Positions 30,600 through 39,089 of a stretch of 64,000 nucleotides of DNA are shown here, in pieces. The notes under the pieces were generated by a model that did not search any database, was not told the DNA's origin, and saw only the letters and a list, made by a program, of their open reading frames with translations. The DNA lies in NCBI RefSeq assembly GCF_000158195.2, contig NZ_GL987987.1:1-64000 (forward strand), in the 5' to 3' direction. The stretch's first letter is position 1; each line of letters starts with the position of its first letter. Position numbers and translations under genes: made by a program. The DNA is from Fusobacterium mortiferum ATCC 9817 (GTDB taxonomy: Bacteria; Fusobacteriota; Fusobacteriia; Fusobacteriales; Fusobacteriaceae).

Positions 30600-31259
30600 A
30601 TGAAAAAAATTCTTGTAATAGATGATGAATGGAAAATCAGAAAATTAATAAAGGATTACTTAGTGAGAGAGGGATATATTGTAGATGAAGCTGGAGATGG
30701 AGAAGAGGGGATAGAAAAATTTTTTTCAAATATCTATGATATAGTAATTTTGGATATAATGATGCCAAAAATAGATGGATGGAGTGTTTGTAGAAAAATA
30801 AGAGAGGAATCACAAGTACCAATTATTATGCTTACAGCTAGAGCAGATGAGAGTGATCAACTTTTTGGATTTGACTTAGAAACAGATGAATATATGGTAA
30901 AACCTTTTAATCCAAAACTTCTAGTAGCTAAGGTAAAAGCTTTACTTAGAAGGGATGGAAAGATAATAGATAAGGCACCAATGGTATTTGGAGATTTAGC
31001 AATAGATGGAATAAAAAGAGAGGTAAGATTAAAAGATGTAGTTTTAGATCTAACTCCTAAAGAGTATGATTTATTATATTTCTTTGTAGAAAATAAAGGG
31101 ATCGCCCTGTCAAGGGAGAAAATATTAAACTCAGTATGGGGGTGGGATTATTTTGGAGACTCTAGAACTGTTGATACTCATATTAAGAGATTGAGAAAAA
31201 AAATAGGAGATAAGTATGTTCAAACTGTAAGAGGTTTTGGTTATAAGTTTGAGGAGTAA
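30600..31259 (+). CDS. OmpR/PhoB-family response regulator
   Basis: A 219-aa regulator: receiver domain (residues 1-115) with acidic pocket DDE at 8-10, phospho-acceptor Asp52 in LDIMMP, Thr in MLTARAD and Lys in MVKPF; winged-helix DNA-binding domain (about 125-219) with LTPKEYDLLYFFVENKG and the recognition part SRTVDTHIKRLRKKIG. It is followed 3 nt later by its sensor kinase. Position after the CsoR gene suggests a metal or envelope-stress link, but the signal is unknown. Confidence 0.92.
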   Translation: MKKILVIDDEWKIRKLIKDYLVREGYIVDEAGDGEEGIEKFFSNIYDIVILDIMMPKIDGWSVCRKIREESQVPIIMLTARADESDQLFGFDLETDEYMVKPFNPKLLVAKVKALLRRDGKIIDKAPMVFGDLAIDGIKREVRLKDVVLDLTPKEYDLLYFFVENKGIALSREKILNSVWGWDYFGDSRTVDTHIKRLRKKIGDKYVQTVRGFGYKFEE

Positions 31260-31262
31260 TAT

Positions 31263-32669
31263 ATGAAAATAAGATGGAAGATGTTTCTCCTTATGTGGAG
31301 TATGGTAATGATGATAATAGGAGGATTTGCTATAACTAATACTGTTTATTTGGAAAAATTTTATTTAACAAATAAAAAAGACAAATTAATCCAAATGGGG
31401 AGAGTTATAACAGATCCTAACTATATAGTAGATTTTAGAAATCTTGAAGTACAAAATAATGCTGAGATTATTATAAAAAAGTGTGATCAAGTAGATAAAT
31501 ATTATCAAAGAAAGCAACTTACTGAACATGAAGTAGATGAGATAAAAGAGAGTTTAAAAGATGAAGAACCTATATTTAAGACAATTTCTTTTGAAGATTA
31601 CAGAGGAAAAGCTTTAATATTATTCATGCCTTATAAACCAGATAGATATATTGAGATAATTACCCCTCTAAGTCTTATCCAAGAGGGATTAGAACTTTCA
31701 ATGAACTATCATTTACAAATAATAATTTTATCATTTATAGTTGGATCATCAATGGCTTTTATTTTTTCAAAAGCTATGGTTACACCAATATTAGAGATAA
31801 AAGAAATTACACAAAAAATAGCTAAACTTGACTTTAGTAGGAAATTTGAGTCAGATAGAACAGATGAGATAGGAGAGTTAGGAGAAGCTATCAATAAGAT
31901 GGGAGAAACTCTAGAAAAAAATATCGATGAGATAAATAAAGTTAATAGGAAATTAATAGCTGATATAGAAAAAGAGAAAAAATTAGATAAACTTAGAAAA
32001 GAATTTGTAGCTTGTGTAAGTCATGAATTAAAAACTCCTATAGCTATAATTCAAGGATATGCTCAAGGATTAGTGGAGAATGTTGCTAATGAAGAGGATA
32101 GAAATTTTTATTGTGATGTAATTATAGAAGAAAGTTATAAGATGGATAGTTTAGTAAAAGAGTTACTATTAATTTCTCAGATTGAAGCTGGATATTTTAA
32201 AATGAAGATGGAAAAAACAGATATCTACCATTTAATTAAAGATTTGATGGATAAATACTCTACAAAAATAAATAAAATAGAGTATGAAGGAAAAGAGAAT
32301 ATAGTTGTTTTATGTGATGAAAAATATATAGATAGGGTTTTAGATAACCTTATTTCAAATGCAATAAAATATAAAACAGGAGATTCTCCAATAAAAATAA
32401 AGTTAGAAGAGAATAAAAATAGATGTATAGTAACTGTAAGTAATGAAAGTAAAAATCTTCAGAAGAAAGATTTAGATACTATTTGGAATCCATTTGTAAG
32501 ACTGGATAGTGCAATAGGAAAAGAGGGACATGGACTTGGACTTGCTATAGTAGCAGGAGTATTAGAAAATCATAAAAGTAAATATGGAGTATATCTTTCT
32601 GAAGGGAATATAGTAAATTTTTGGTTTGAGTTAAAAAAATATAATGGAGAAAAAAATGAAGAAGAATGA
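31263..32669 (+). CDS. Membrane sensor histidine kinase
   Basis: A 468-aa kinase. TM1 is at about residues 7-27, an extracytoplasmic sensor region spans about 28-148, TM2 is at about 151-171, HAMP at about 172-225, HisKA with the phosphorylated His in CVSHELKTP, then HATPase with the N box DNLISNAIKY and GHGLGLAIV. The C-terminus overlaps the next gene. It pairs with the response regulator immediately upstream. Confidence 0.92.
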   Translation: MKIRWKMFLLMWSMVMMIIGGFAITNTVYLEKFYLTNKKDKLIQMGRVITDPNYIVDFRNLEVQNNAEIIIKKCDQVDKYYQRKQLTEHEVDEIKESLKDEEPIFKTISFEDYRGKALILFMPYKPDRYIEIITPLSLIQEGLELSMNYHLQIIILSFIVGSSMAFIFSKAMVTPILEIKEITQKIAKLDFSRKFESDRTDEIGELGEAINKMGETLEKNIDEINKVNRKLIADIEKEKKLDKLRKEFVACVSHELKTPIAIIQGYAQGLVENVANEEDRNFYCDVIIEESYKMDSLVKELLLISQIEAGYFKMKMEKTDIYHLIKDLMDKYSTKINKIEYEGKENIVVLCDEKYIDRVLDNLISNAIKYKTGDSPIKIKLEENKNRCIVTVSNESKNLQKKDLDTIWNPFVRLDSAIGKEGHGLGLAIVAGVLENHKSKYGVYLSEGNIVNFWFELKKYNGEKNEEE

Positions 32670-33312
32670 TTATTTTTATGAGATAGAGAAGGTTTATTTT
32701 GAAAAAAAATATGATATAGAAAAAAGGTTAAAAGAATTTAAAGAAGTATGGGAAAAAGGAAGTAATAAAGATATTCATGTGGAGTTATCTTTTTGTATAC
32801 TTACACCACAATCTAAAGCTGTCAATGCTTGGAAAGCTATTACAACATTAAGAGATAATGGTTTACTTTTTAATGGTACAGCAGAGGAAATGGTGGAATA
32901 TCTTAATATTGTAAGATTTAAAAATAATAAGGCAAAATATCTAGTAGAACTTAGAGAGAAAATGAAAAATGAAAAGGGAGAATTTATAACTAAAGATTTC
33001 TTTTCAAGTTTTAAGGATTTAAGAGAAGCTAGAGAGTGGATAGTAAAAAATATAAAGGGAATGGCATTTAAAGAAGCTAGTCACTTTTTGAGAAATGTAG
33101 GATTTGGAAAAGAGATATCTATTTTAGATAGACATATTTTAAGAAATTTAGTGAGATTAGAGGTAATAGATGAGATACCTAAAACTATTACTCCAAAGCT
33201 TTATTTAGAGATAGAAAAAAAGATGAAAGAGTATTGTGATTTTGTCAATATATCTATGGATAGTTTAGATTTACTTTTGTGGTATTTGGAAGCTGGAGAA
33301 ATTTTTAAATAA
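32656..33312 (+). CDS. 8-oxoguanine DNA glycosylase/AP lyase, Ogg2 type
   Basis: A 218-aa helix-hairpin-helix glycosylase that removes 8-oxoguanine and cuts the abasic site. It has the Ogg2 features FCILTPQSKAVNAW, the Schiff-base Lys139 in MAFKEASHFLRNVG and the catalytic Asp158 in SILDRHIL. The short form without an N-terminal domain fits Ogg2. The ATG at 32656 is preceded by GGAG (32646-32649); an ATG at 32644 overlaps that RBS and is less likely. The start lies inside the kinase gene (14-nt overlap). Confidence 0.88.
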   Translation: MKKNDYFYEIEKVYFEKKYDIEKRLKEFKEVWEKGSNKDIHVELSFCILTPQSKAVNAWKAITTLRDNGLLFNGTAEEMVEYLNIVRFKNNKAKYLVELREKMKNEKGEFITKDFFSSFKDLREAREWIVKNIKGMAFKEASHFLRNVGFGKEISILDRHILRNLVRLEVIDEIPKTITPKLYLEIEKKMKEYCDFVNISMDSLDLLLWYLEAGEIFK

Positions 33313-33340
33313 TAATGTTTAAGAAAGTGGATTCACTACA

Positions 33341-33488
33341 CAAGAATGACGAAGATTGAAGAGAATAAATAGAGCAAGTCAGCAAAAGCGAACACTAAAA
33401 AACACAACTGTTTGAGTGAAACGAGTTTTGTGTTTTTAGTGAGCTAAGCCATACTTGCTCTTTATTCTTTGAACGAAAGTCATTCTTG
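33341..33488. repeat. 148-bp imperfect palindrome between convergent genes
   Basis: Left arm begins CAAGAATGAC and the right arm ends GTCATTCTTG. Further pairing blocks are AGAATAAA...GAGCAAGT with ACTTGCTC-TTTATTCT, and CACTAAAAA-CACAA with TTGTGTTTTTAGTG. It lies between the glycosylase gene (plus) and a hydrolase gene (minus). It could act as a bidirectional terminator. Its size and imperfect symmetry also fit a REP- or MITE-like dispersed element. No second copy is present in the window. Confidence 0.7.
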
Positions 33489-33504
33489 AATTATTTATAA
33501 TTTC

Positions 33505-34233
33505 TTAAATTGCAGTAGCTTTTTCTATAAATTTTTTAAATATTTTTAACATCTCTGTATTTCCACGAGCTGTCATCATTTCAGGATGCCACTGTATACC
33601 ATAGAAAAATTTATGCTCTTTCATCTGAAAGGCTTCAATAATTCCATCTGAAGAGATAGCAATAGGGGTAAGATTTTTTCCTAAATTATTGACAGCTTGA
33701 TGATGGAAGGAGTTAGTAGAAATCTCATCTCCATAAAGCTCAGCTAGAATATTATCTTTATCTACTATTTTTACTTTATGTACAGGCATATCTGGATAAA
33801 AATCTTGTCTATGTTTTAAAACTTCTCTATTAGAATATTTTAAATCTTGAAAAAGAGTTCCTCCCATAAAAACATTTAGAAGTTGATGACCACGACAAAT
33901 TCCAAGAATAGGTTTACCTGTTTTAATAAATTCTTCTAAAATAAGAAACTCTCCTCTATCTCTTTCAAGAGAGACAACTCCTATTCCATTTTTAAAGTCT
34001 TCTCCATAAAGAGTAGGGTTTATGTCAGCACCACCAGAAAAAATGATACCATCTAATATTTTTATCTGCTCTTTTATAACCTCTAAATTATCTAAAGTAG
34101 GAAGGATAATAGGTATTCCTCCAGCTTCAATAACAGATTTAGAATAATCAATACTTACACAATTTCTAAAATAGTTTTGAAGATTTGGGTCATTTTCCCA
34201 AGCAGAAGTTATTCCTATAATTGGTTTTCTCAT
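33505..34233 (-). CDS. Class I glutamine amidotransferase-like gamma-glutamyl hydrolase (C26, PuuD-like)
   Basis: A 242-aa enzyme of peptidase family C26, which cleaves gamma-glutamyl bonds such as gamma-glutamyl-GABA. The nucleophile Cys is in ILGICRGHQLLN and the catalytic His-Glu lies in QWHPEM near the C-terminus; IIFSGGADINP is also family-typical. RBS AGGAGA precedes the ATG at 34233. It stands alone, and no polyamine genes are nearby, so the exact substrate is open. Confidence 0.88.
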   Translation of the reverse strand: MRKPIIGITSAWENDPNLQNYFRNCVSIDYSKSVIEAGGIPIILPTLDNLEVIKEQIKILDGIIFSGGADINPTLYGEDFKNGIGVVSLERDRGEFLILEEFIKTGKPILGICRGHQLLNVFMGGTLFQDLKYSNREVLKHRQDFYPDMPVHKVKIVDKDNILAELYGDEISTNSFHHQAVNNLGKNLTPIAISSDGIIEAFQMKEHKFFYGIQWHPEMMTARGNTEMLKIFKKFIEKATAI

Positions 34234-34295
34234 AAAATCATCTCCTATAATTTTACTTTATTAATATAATATGAAATTTTTAAAATATAGTCAAT

Positions 34296-34325
34296 AAAAA
34301 ATGGAGGGTTACTCCTCCATTTTTT
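34296..34325 (-). terminator. Intrinsic terminator overlapping the end of the 64-aa gene
   Basis: A-tract + ATGGAGG / CCTCCAT + T-tract (34296-34307 / 34314-34325) with the loop over the stop codon of the small minus-strand gene. It is symmetrical, so it can also stop plus-strand transcripts. Confidence 0.8.
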
Positions 34326-34503
34326 CAATTTCAATATCTGGAAAGTTATTTTTTAAATCCTCTTGAGTTTTAATTTTTTTTAGTACTTCACAAGCAGAAC
34401 AAAGACCACTACAAGTAGAAAAACCTTCTATAAACTCTATTGTATCTCCATCTTTTAATTGGTTTCCATTACCTTTAATTTTATATTTTCCATTTAATAT
34501 CAT
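34309..34503 (-). CDS. Small Cys-containing protein (64 aa), function unknown
   Basis: A 64-aa acidic protein starting MILNGKYKIKGNGNQLKDGD, with a cysteine cluster STCSGLCSAC at residues 29-38 that could bind metal or form a disulfide, and an acidic tail. The RBS is weak (GAGGTAT). It is the last gene downstream of two solute-binding protein genes on the same strand, with an 82-nt gap. The last codons and stop are inside the terminator stem. I do not recognise the family. Confidence 0.65.
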   Translation of the reverse strand: MILNGKYKIKGNGNQLKDGDTIEFIEGFSTCSGLCSACEVLKKIKTQEDLKNNFPDIEIEKMEE

Positions 34504-34585
34504 CTAAATACCTCGTATAATATAATTTTTTATATTATACCAATTTTATAAAGTAATGGAAATGAAAATTTTAGAAACAATCAAA

Positions 34586-35344
34586 TTATAGATTATTAGC
34601 TTTTTTATAAGCAGCATAGTTATCTAGTTTATCAGGGAAATATTTTTTTAGTATTTCAAGATATTTTCCTTCAGCATCAAGTTCAAGAAGAGCTTTATTA
34701 AATTTTTCAGCCATTTCAGTATTTCCTTTTCTAAAAGCTACTGAAGCACCTGGTTTTGTATCAAAGATAATATCTATTTTTTTAATACCATCTAGATTTT
34801 TTAAATACTCTTCAGCAGAGATATCAGCAATGATAACAGCATCAACTTTTCCATTCTTCAAATCCATTAGAGCTCCAGTCCAAGAATCATAAAGTTTAGG
34901 AATGCCACCAACATTAATAGTGAATTCCTCTTGAACAGTTCCAATTTGTACTCCTACTTGTTTCCCTTTCAACTCTTCTTTTTTAGTAAGTGGACTATTT
35001 TCAGCAACAAGAACATAGTGTCCACCCTCTATAAAAAGATAAGGCATAGAGAAAGTAACAGCTTTTTGTCTTTCAGGAGTTTGTCCCATACCAGCAATAA
35101 CAGCATCGATTTTTTTCATTTGAAGAGCAGGAAGTAATCCATCAAAAGACATATTATGCCAAACAATTTCATAACCTAGTTTTTTACCTATTGCTTCCAT
35201 TAAATCTATATCAAATCCAACAATTTCCCCATTTTCTAAGTATTCATAAGGTTTAAATTCAGCATTAGTTCCAACATATAATTTTTTAGCTGAAAAAGAT
35301 AGTGTAGATAGTATTAATAGTAAGAATAAAATTAGTTTTTTCAT
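34586..35344 (-). CDS. Periplasmic amino acid-binding protein (SBP family 3), copy 2
   Basis: A 252-aa family 3 solute-binding protein of polar amino acid ABC transporters. The signal peptide (residues 1-18, ending SFSA) has no lipobox. The mature part starts KKLYVGTNAEFKPYEYLENG, has the GFDIDLMEAIGKKLGYE and SMPYLF segments and a conserved second lobe. It is a close paralogue of the gene at 35381. No permease or ATPase gene is present in this cluster, so it must use a transporter encoded elsewhere. Confidence 0.9.
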   Translation of the reverse strand: MKKLILFLLLILSTLSFSAKKLYVGTNAEFKPYEYLENGEIVGFDIDLMEAIGKKLGYEIVWHNMSFDGLLPALQMKKIDAVIAGMGQTPERQKAVTFSMPYLFIEGGHYVLVAENSPLTKKEELKGKQVGVQIGTVQEEFTINVGGIPKLYDSWTGALMDLKNGKVDAVIIADISAEEYLKNLDGIKKIDIIFDTKPGASVAFRKGNTEMAEKFNKALLELDAEGKYLEILKKYFPDKLDNYAAYKKANNL

Positions 35345-35380
35345 AGTATAAAATCCCCCTTGATGTTCAATAGCTTAAAA

Positions 35381-36136
35381 CTATTTATTATTTTTATATT
35401 CGTAATATTTATTAATTTTATCAGGGAAATATTTTTGTAAAATCTCAAAATATTTTCCATCAGCATCAATTTTTAAAATAGCTTGATTAATTTGTTCTGC
35501 TAATTCTGTTTCACCTTTTCTTAGGGCAATAGATGCACCTGGGAAGTTTTCCTCTACTACATCAATTTTTTTAATTCCTTTCATAGTTTTTAAATACTCT
35601 TCTCCACTTACATCAGCAATGATTACAGCATCAATTTTATTTTGTTGTAAATCCATTAGAGCCCCAGTCCAAGAGTTATAAAGTTGAGGTAATCCACCTA
35701 AATCTTTAGCAAACTCTTCTTGCATAGTTCCAATTTGTACTCCAATTTTTTTACCATTTAATTCCTCTTTTTTTACATAGCTACTCTCTTCATTAACTAT
35801 TACATAGTGCTCATCTGATGAGAAAAGTAGATAAGGCATAGAGAAAGTAACAGCTTTTTGTCTTTCAGGAGTTTGAGACATACCAGCAATAACAGCATCG
35901 ATTTTTTTCATTTGAAGAGCAGGAAGTAATCCATCAAAAGACATATTACTCCAAACTATTTCATATCCTAACTCTTCTCCAATGGCATCCATAAGTTCAA
36001 TATCAAATCCTACCATTTTTCCATTTTCTAGGTATTCATAAGGAGCAAATTCAGCGTTAGTTCCAACATATAATTTTTTAGCTGCAAATGATAGTGAAGA
36101 TAAAATTAACATTAAAAATAAAATAACTTTTTTCAT
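35381..36136 (-). CDS. Periplasmic amino acid-binding protein (SBP family 3), copy 1
   Basis: A 251-aa paralogue of the next gene with the same signal peptide type (ends SFAA) and the motifs KLYVGTNAEFAPYEYLENG and GFDIELMDAIGEELGYE. The real start is the ATG at 36136; an in-frame ATG 15 nt upstream is part of the GGAGGG RBS. The two copies differ mainly in the ligand region (for example SSDEHYVIVNEES against IEGGHYVLVAENS), which suggests different ligands. It follows an M20 amidohydrolase gene in the same operon. Confidence 0.9.
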   Translation of the reverse strand: MKKVILFLMLILSSLSFAAKKLYVGTNAEFAPYEYLENGKMVGFDIELMDAIGEELGYEIVWSNMSFDGLLPALQMKKIDAVIAGMSQTPERQKAVTFSMPYLLFSSDEHYVIVNEESSYVKKEELNGKKIGVQIGTMQEEFAKDLGGLPQLYNSWTGALMDLQQNKIDAVIIADVSGEEYLKTMKGIKKIDVVEENFPGASIALRKGETELAEQINQAILKIDADGKYFEILQKYFPDKINKYYEYKNNK

Positions 36137-36166
36137 AAAAAATCCCTCCATATTTTATATAAATTT

Positions 36167-37339
36167 TTATTTAGAACTATTTTTAAACTCTTCTTTTATC
36201 TCTTTTAAAAGTTGAGGATTAGTAAATATATCCATAGCTGTAAGAGCCATTGCTATTGCAGCTTCTTTCATTCCCTTATAAGCTTCTGGTTGTACAGTAG
36301 CACAAGCAAATTCTACACTGTGTCCAGTTAAATGATTTGTAGTAAGTGGGAAAGATGGATGTATAGTTGGACAACAATGACTTACATCTCCCATATCAGT
36401 AGAACCAAATCCCTCTTTATCAACAATTTTTGTAACTCCTTGAAGTATTAGATTTTTTTCATAAGTTTCAGATAATTTCTTATTTGTAACAAGGTTAGCA
36501 AAACTTGTTTCATAGTTTTCCATTTCCAAAGTAGTTCCAGTAGCAAGAGCAGCTCCTCTAGCACAGTTTTTTACTCTTTCTACTAATTCTTTAAGGTAAG
36601 AAAGTGTTTGAGCTCTTACATAGAAGTTAGCAACTGCTAAATCTGGAATAATATTAGCTGCCTTTCCACCATTACTTATAATTCCATGAATTCTAGCTGT
36701 TTCTAAAGTTTGTTGTCTTAAAGCATTGATAGAGTTAAATAACATAAGAACTCCATCAAGAGCATTTATTCCCTCATGTGGAGAACCAGCAGCATGAGCT
36801 GTTTTTCCTTTAAATGTGAATTGTATAGCTTCCATAGCTTGAGACTTTCCACTTCTAGTATGAGCTTCTCCAGTAGGATGTACAGCCATAGCTATATCTA
36901 TATCATTAAATATTCCAGCTTTAGCCATATCTACTTTAGCTCCACAAGTTTCCTCAGCAGGAGTTCCAATTACCAATACTTCCCCCACAACATCTCCCAT
37001 AATCTCTTTTAAAAGTATACCAGCTGCTACACTTGTAACACCAAATATATTATGTCCACAACCATGTCCAATACCAGGTAAAGCATCATATTCAGCAAGG
37101 ATAGCTATCTTAGCTCCACCATTTCCAGATTTATATTTACCGATAAAAGCAGTAGATATTCCTGCATAGTTATCACTAGTTTCAAAGTTATGTTTTTTTA
37201 ACAGATTAGTTAAAGCTTCACAAGCTTTAAATTCTTGATGACCTAGTTCAGGGTTATTGTAAATATACTCATTTACTTCTTTAAACTCCTCTAAGTATTT
37301 GTCAAAGATTATTGAAAGTTTTTCTTTTAATTGATTCAT
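36167..37339 (-). CDS. M20 family amidohydrolase (AbgB/IAA-amino acid hydrolase type)
   Basis: A 390-aa metal-dependent hydrolase of N-acyl amino acids or aminobenzoyl-glutamate-like conjugates. The metal motif GHGCGHNIFG (Cys and His ligands), the catalytic Glu in GTPAEETCG, the dimerisation lid with KGKTAHAAGSPHEG and the final TGHSVEF are all present. It heads an operon with two solute-binding proteins and lies behind a leader peptide and terminator (37362-37529). It probably processes an imported conjugated amino acid. Confidence 0.88.
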   Translation of the reverse strand: MNQLKEKLSIIFDKYLEEFKEVNEYIYNNPELGHQEFKACEALTNLLKKHNFETSDNYAGISTAFIGKYKSGNGGAKIAILAEYDALPGIGHGCGHNIFGVTSVAAGILLKEIMGDVVGEVLVIGTPAEETCGAKVDMAKAGIFNDIDIAMAVHPTGEAHTRSGKSQAMEAIQFTFKGKTAHAAGSPHEGINALDGVLMLFNSINALRQQTLETARIHGIISNGGKAANIIPDLAVANFYVRAQTLSYLKELVERVKNCARGAALATGTTLEMENYETSFANLVTNKKLSETYEKNLILQGVTKIVDKEGFGSTDMGDVSHCCPTIHPSFPLTTNHLTGHSVEFACATVQPEAYKGMKEAAIAMALTAMDIFTNPQLLKEIKEEFKNSSK

Positions 37340-37361
37340 TTTTCCCTCCAGATGTAATAAA

Positions 37362-37397
37362 AATAAAAAAAGTCAATACACCATAGATGTATTGACT
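37362..37397 (-). terminator. Terminator/attenuator before the M20-SBP operon
   Basis: Perfect 10-bp stem AGTCAATACA / TGTATTGACT (37371-37380 / 37388-37397) followed on the minus strand by a T tract (37362-37370 region). It lies between the leader peptide stop and the amidohydrolase RBS, so transcription must pass it to reach the operon. Confidence 0.85.
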
Positions 37398-37442
37398 CAA
37401 ATTTTTCTATATTAAAAATTGCTAATAGAAAATTCTATAAGC

Positions 37443-37529
37443 TTAGAGCAATATATTACTAGGTATAACAAAAGATAAGGTATTCAATTTTATATTAAAT
37501 TTCCTTAACTTTAATGTCCTTAGTAACAT
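37443..37529 (-). CDS. Leucine-rich 28-aa leader peptide
   Basis: A 28-codon frame with a strong RBS (AAAGGAGGAG, ending 4-5 nt before ATG) and a good promoter (37563-37591). The product starts MLLRTLKLRKFNIKLNTLSF and has 8 leucines in 28 residues (positions 2, 3, 6, 8, 15, 18, 27, 28). The stop codon is 46 nt before a perfect terminator that precedes an amino-acid-related operon. This is the layout of a transcription-attenuation leader. Alternatives are a small membrane peptide or a toxin, but the mix of basic residues and scattered leucines fits a leader better. Confidence 0.65.
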   Translation of the reverse strand: MLLRTLKLRKFNIKLNTLSFVIPSNILL

Positions 37530-37562
37530 TTTACTCCTCCTTTAATAGTTCTATTTGAAATA

Positions 37563-37591
37563 TATATACCATATTCAAGAAAAAAAGTCAA
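37563..37591 (-). promoter_or_regulatory. Promoter of the leader peptide-M20-SBP operon
   Basis: On the minus strand TTGACT (complement of 37586-37591), 17-bp spacer, TATATA (complement of 37563-37568), about 35 nt before the leader start. It begins just past the phoU stop. Confidence 0.7.
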
Positions 37592-37598
37592 ACTATTT

Positions 37599-38285
37599 TT
37601 AAATTTTTCTCTCTTCAAGTAATTCAATCTTTCTCATATTTTCACCTTTTAAAATATATATTAAATCAAATACTAGGTGAAGAATATGATCAGCAAATCT
37701 TTCAAGTTTTTTACAAAGTAGAATTAAATCAGTTCCACTTTGAATATTTTCAGGTTTTTTCTTCATAAGCTCAATAATAGTTTCAGTATCTTCTTTAGTT
37801 AAAGTATCTATCTCTTCGTCCATAGTTAAAAGAGAGAAAAGAATTTTTTCATCACTTTTTATAAAAGCATTGATATATCCTTCATAGATATTTTTTGTTT
37901 TAATAGCTATTGGGTAGATAATGTTTTTTAACTCTTTTTTCATTTCAGGAGAATCCTTTTCAATAGCTTTTATAATTTTTAAATTAGCTTTTAAAATATC
38001 TCCCATTCTTTCTATAAGTCTAGCACTATTAATCAACATAATAAGTAATCTTAGGTTTCCAGCTGCTGGTTGGAATCTTGCCATTGTAAAGATAGAATCC
38101 TCTTTTATTTTTACTTCAAAATTATTGATTGTATCTTCAACTATTAAACATTCTCCATAAAGAGTTTTATCAAATGATGATTTTTCTAGCATCTCAATAT
38201 TGATATCTAAAACTCTATTTAGATTTTTTAATAGTTCTAAGTAATGTTCTCTCAATCCTTTAATACTTTCATCTAAGTTTCTCAT
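37599..38285 (-). CDS. phoU: Phosphate signalling protein PhoU
   Basis: A 228-aa all-helical protein with two PhoU repeats. Metal-binding type motifs are MARFQPAAGNLRLL and ARLIERMGDI in repeat 1 and KKLERFADHI in repeat 2. PhoU links the Pst transporter to the PhoR-type kinase and represses the Pho response when phosphate is high. It is the last gene of pstC-pstA-pstB-phoU, 9 nt after pstB. Confidence 0.95.
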   Translation of the reverse strand: MRNLDESIKGLREHYLELLKNLNRVLDINIEMLEKSSFDKTLYGECLIVEDTINNFEVKIKEDSIFTMARFQPAAGNLRLLIMLINSARLIERMGDILKANLKIIKAIEKDSPEMKKELKNIIYPIAIKTKNIYEGYINAFIKSDEKILFSLLTMDEEIDTLTKEDTETIIELMKKKPENIQSGTDLILLCKKLERFADHILHLVFDLIYILKGENMRKIELLEERKI

Positions 38286-38294
38286 AATATCCTC

Positions 38295-39059
38295 CTATCC
38301 AAATTTTCCTGTTATATAGTCTTCTGTTTTTTTCTTGTGTGGTGTTGTAAATATCAGTTCTGTTTTATCAAACTCTTCTAATACTCCTTGATAGAAAAAG
38401 CCAGTATATTCAGATATTCTAGAAGCTTGTTGCATATTATGAGTAACAATTATGATACTGTATTCTTTTTCAAGTTGTCTAATAAGTTCCTCAATTTTTG
38501 ATGTAGAGATAGGGTCTAGAGCTGATGTAGGCTCGTCCATTAGTAATATTTCAGGTCTTATAGAGATAGCTCTAGCTATACATAATCTTTGTTGTTGTCC
38601 TCCAGAAAGTCCTAATGAAGATTTGTGAAGTTTATCTTTAACTTCGTCCCAAAGAGCAACTGATTTTAAAGAAGTTTCTACAATTTCATCTAGTTTATCT
38701 TTATCTTTTTCTCCATGTAACTTAGGAGCGTAAACAAGATTTTCATAGATGCTCTTAGGGAATGGATTTGGTTTTTGGAAAACCATTCCTATTTTTTTTC
38801 TAAGTTCAACAATATCATATTCTTTATCAAAGATATTTTTTCCATCAAAAATAATATTTCCTTCATACTTAACATTAGGAATTAAGTCATTCATTCTATT
38901 TATTGACCTTAAAAATGTAGATTTTCCACAACCAGAAGGTCCAATTAGGGCAGTAACTTTATTTTTTTTGATTTCCATATTGATGTCTTTTAATGCTTTA
39001 AAGTCACCATAATAAAAGTTAAAATCTTTTACTAAAATTCTTGTATCATTAGAATTCAT
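38295..39059 (-). CDS. pstB: Phosphate ABC transporter ATP-binding protein
   Basis: A 254-aa ABC ATPase: Walker [10 protein letters not shown], PstB-type Q loop [17 protein letters not shown], signature LSGGQQQR, Walker [14 protein letters not shown]. It energises the PstCA channel. The RBS AGGAGG lies 5 nt before the ATG. Confidence 0.97.
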   Translation of the reverse strand: MNSNDTRILVKDFNFYYGDFKALKDINMEIKKNKVTALIGPSGCGKSTFLRSINRMNDLIPNVKYEGNIIFDGKNIFDKEYDIVELRKKIGMVFQKPNPFPKSIYENLVYAPKLHGEKDKDKLDEIVETSLKSVALWDEVKDKLHKSSLGLSGGQQQRLCIARAISIRPEILLMDEPTSALDPISTSKIEELIRQLEKEYSIIIVTHNMQQASRISEYTGFFYQGVLEEFDKTELIFTTPHKKKTEDYITGKFG

Positions 39060-39089
39060 ATTTCCTCCTAAAAATCTATATCTATATCA

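Noticed and set aside
33341-33488. Long palindrome as a simple terminator only
   Set aside because: It probably stops transcripts, but its length and lack of T tail are not those of an ordinary intrinsic terminator, so it was listed as a repeat.
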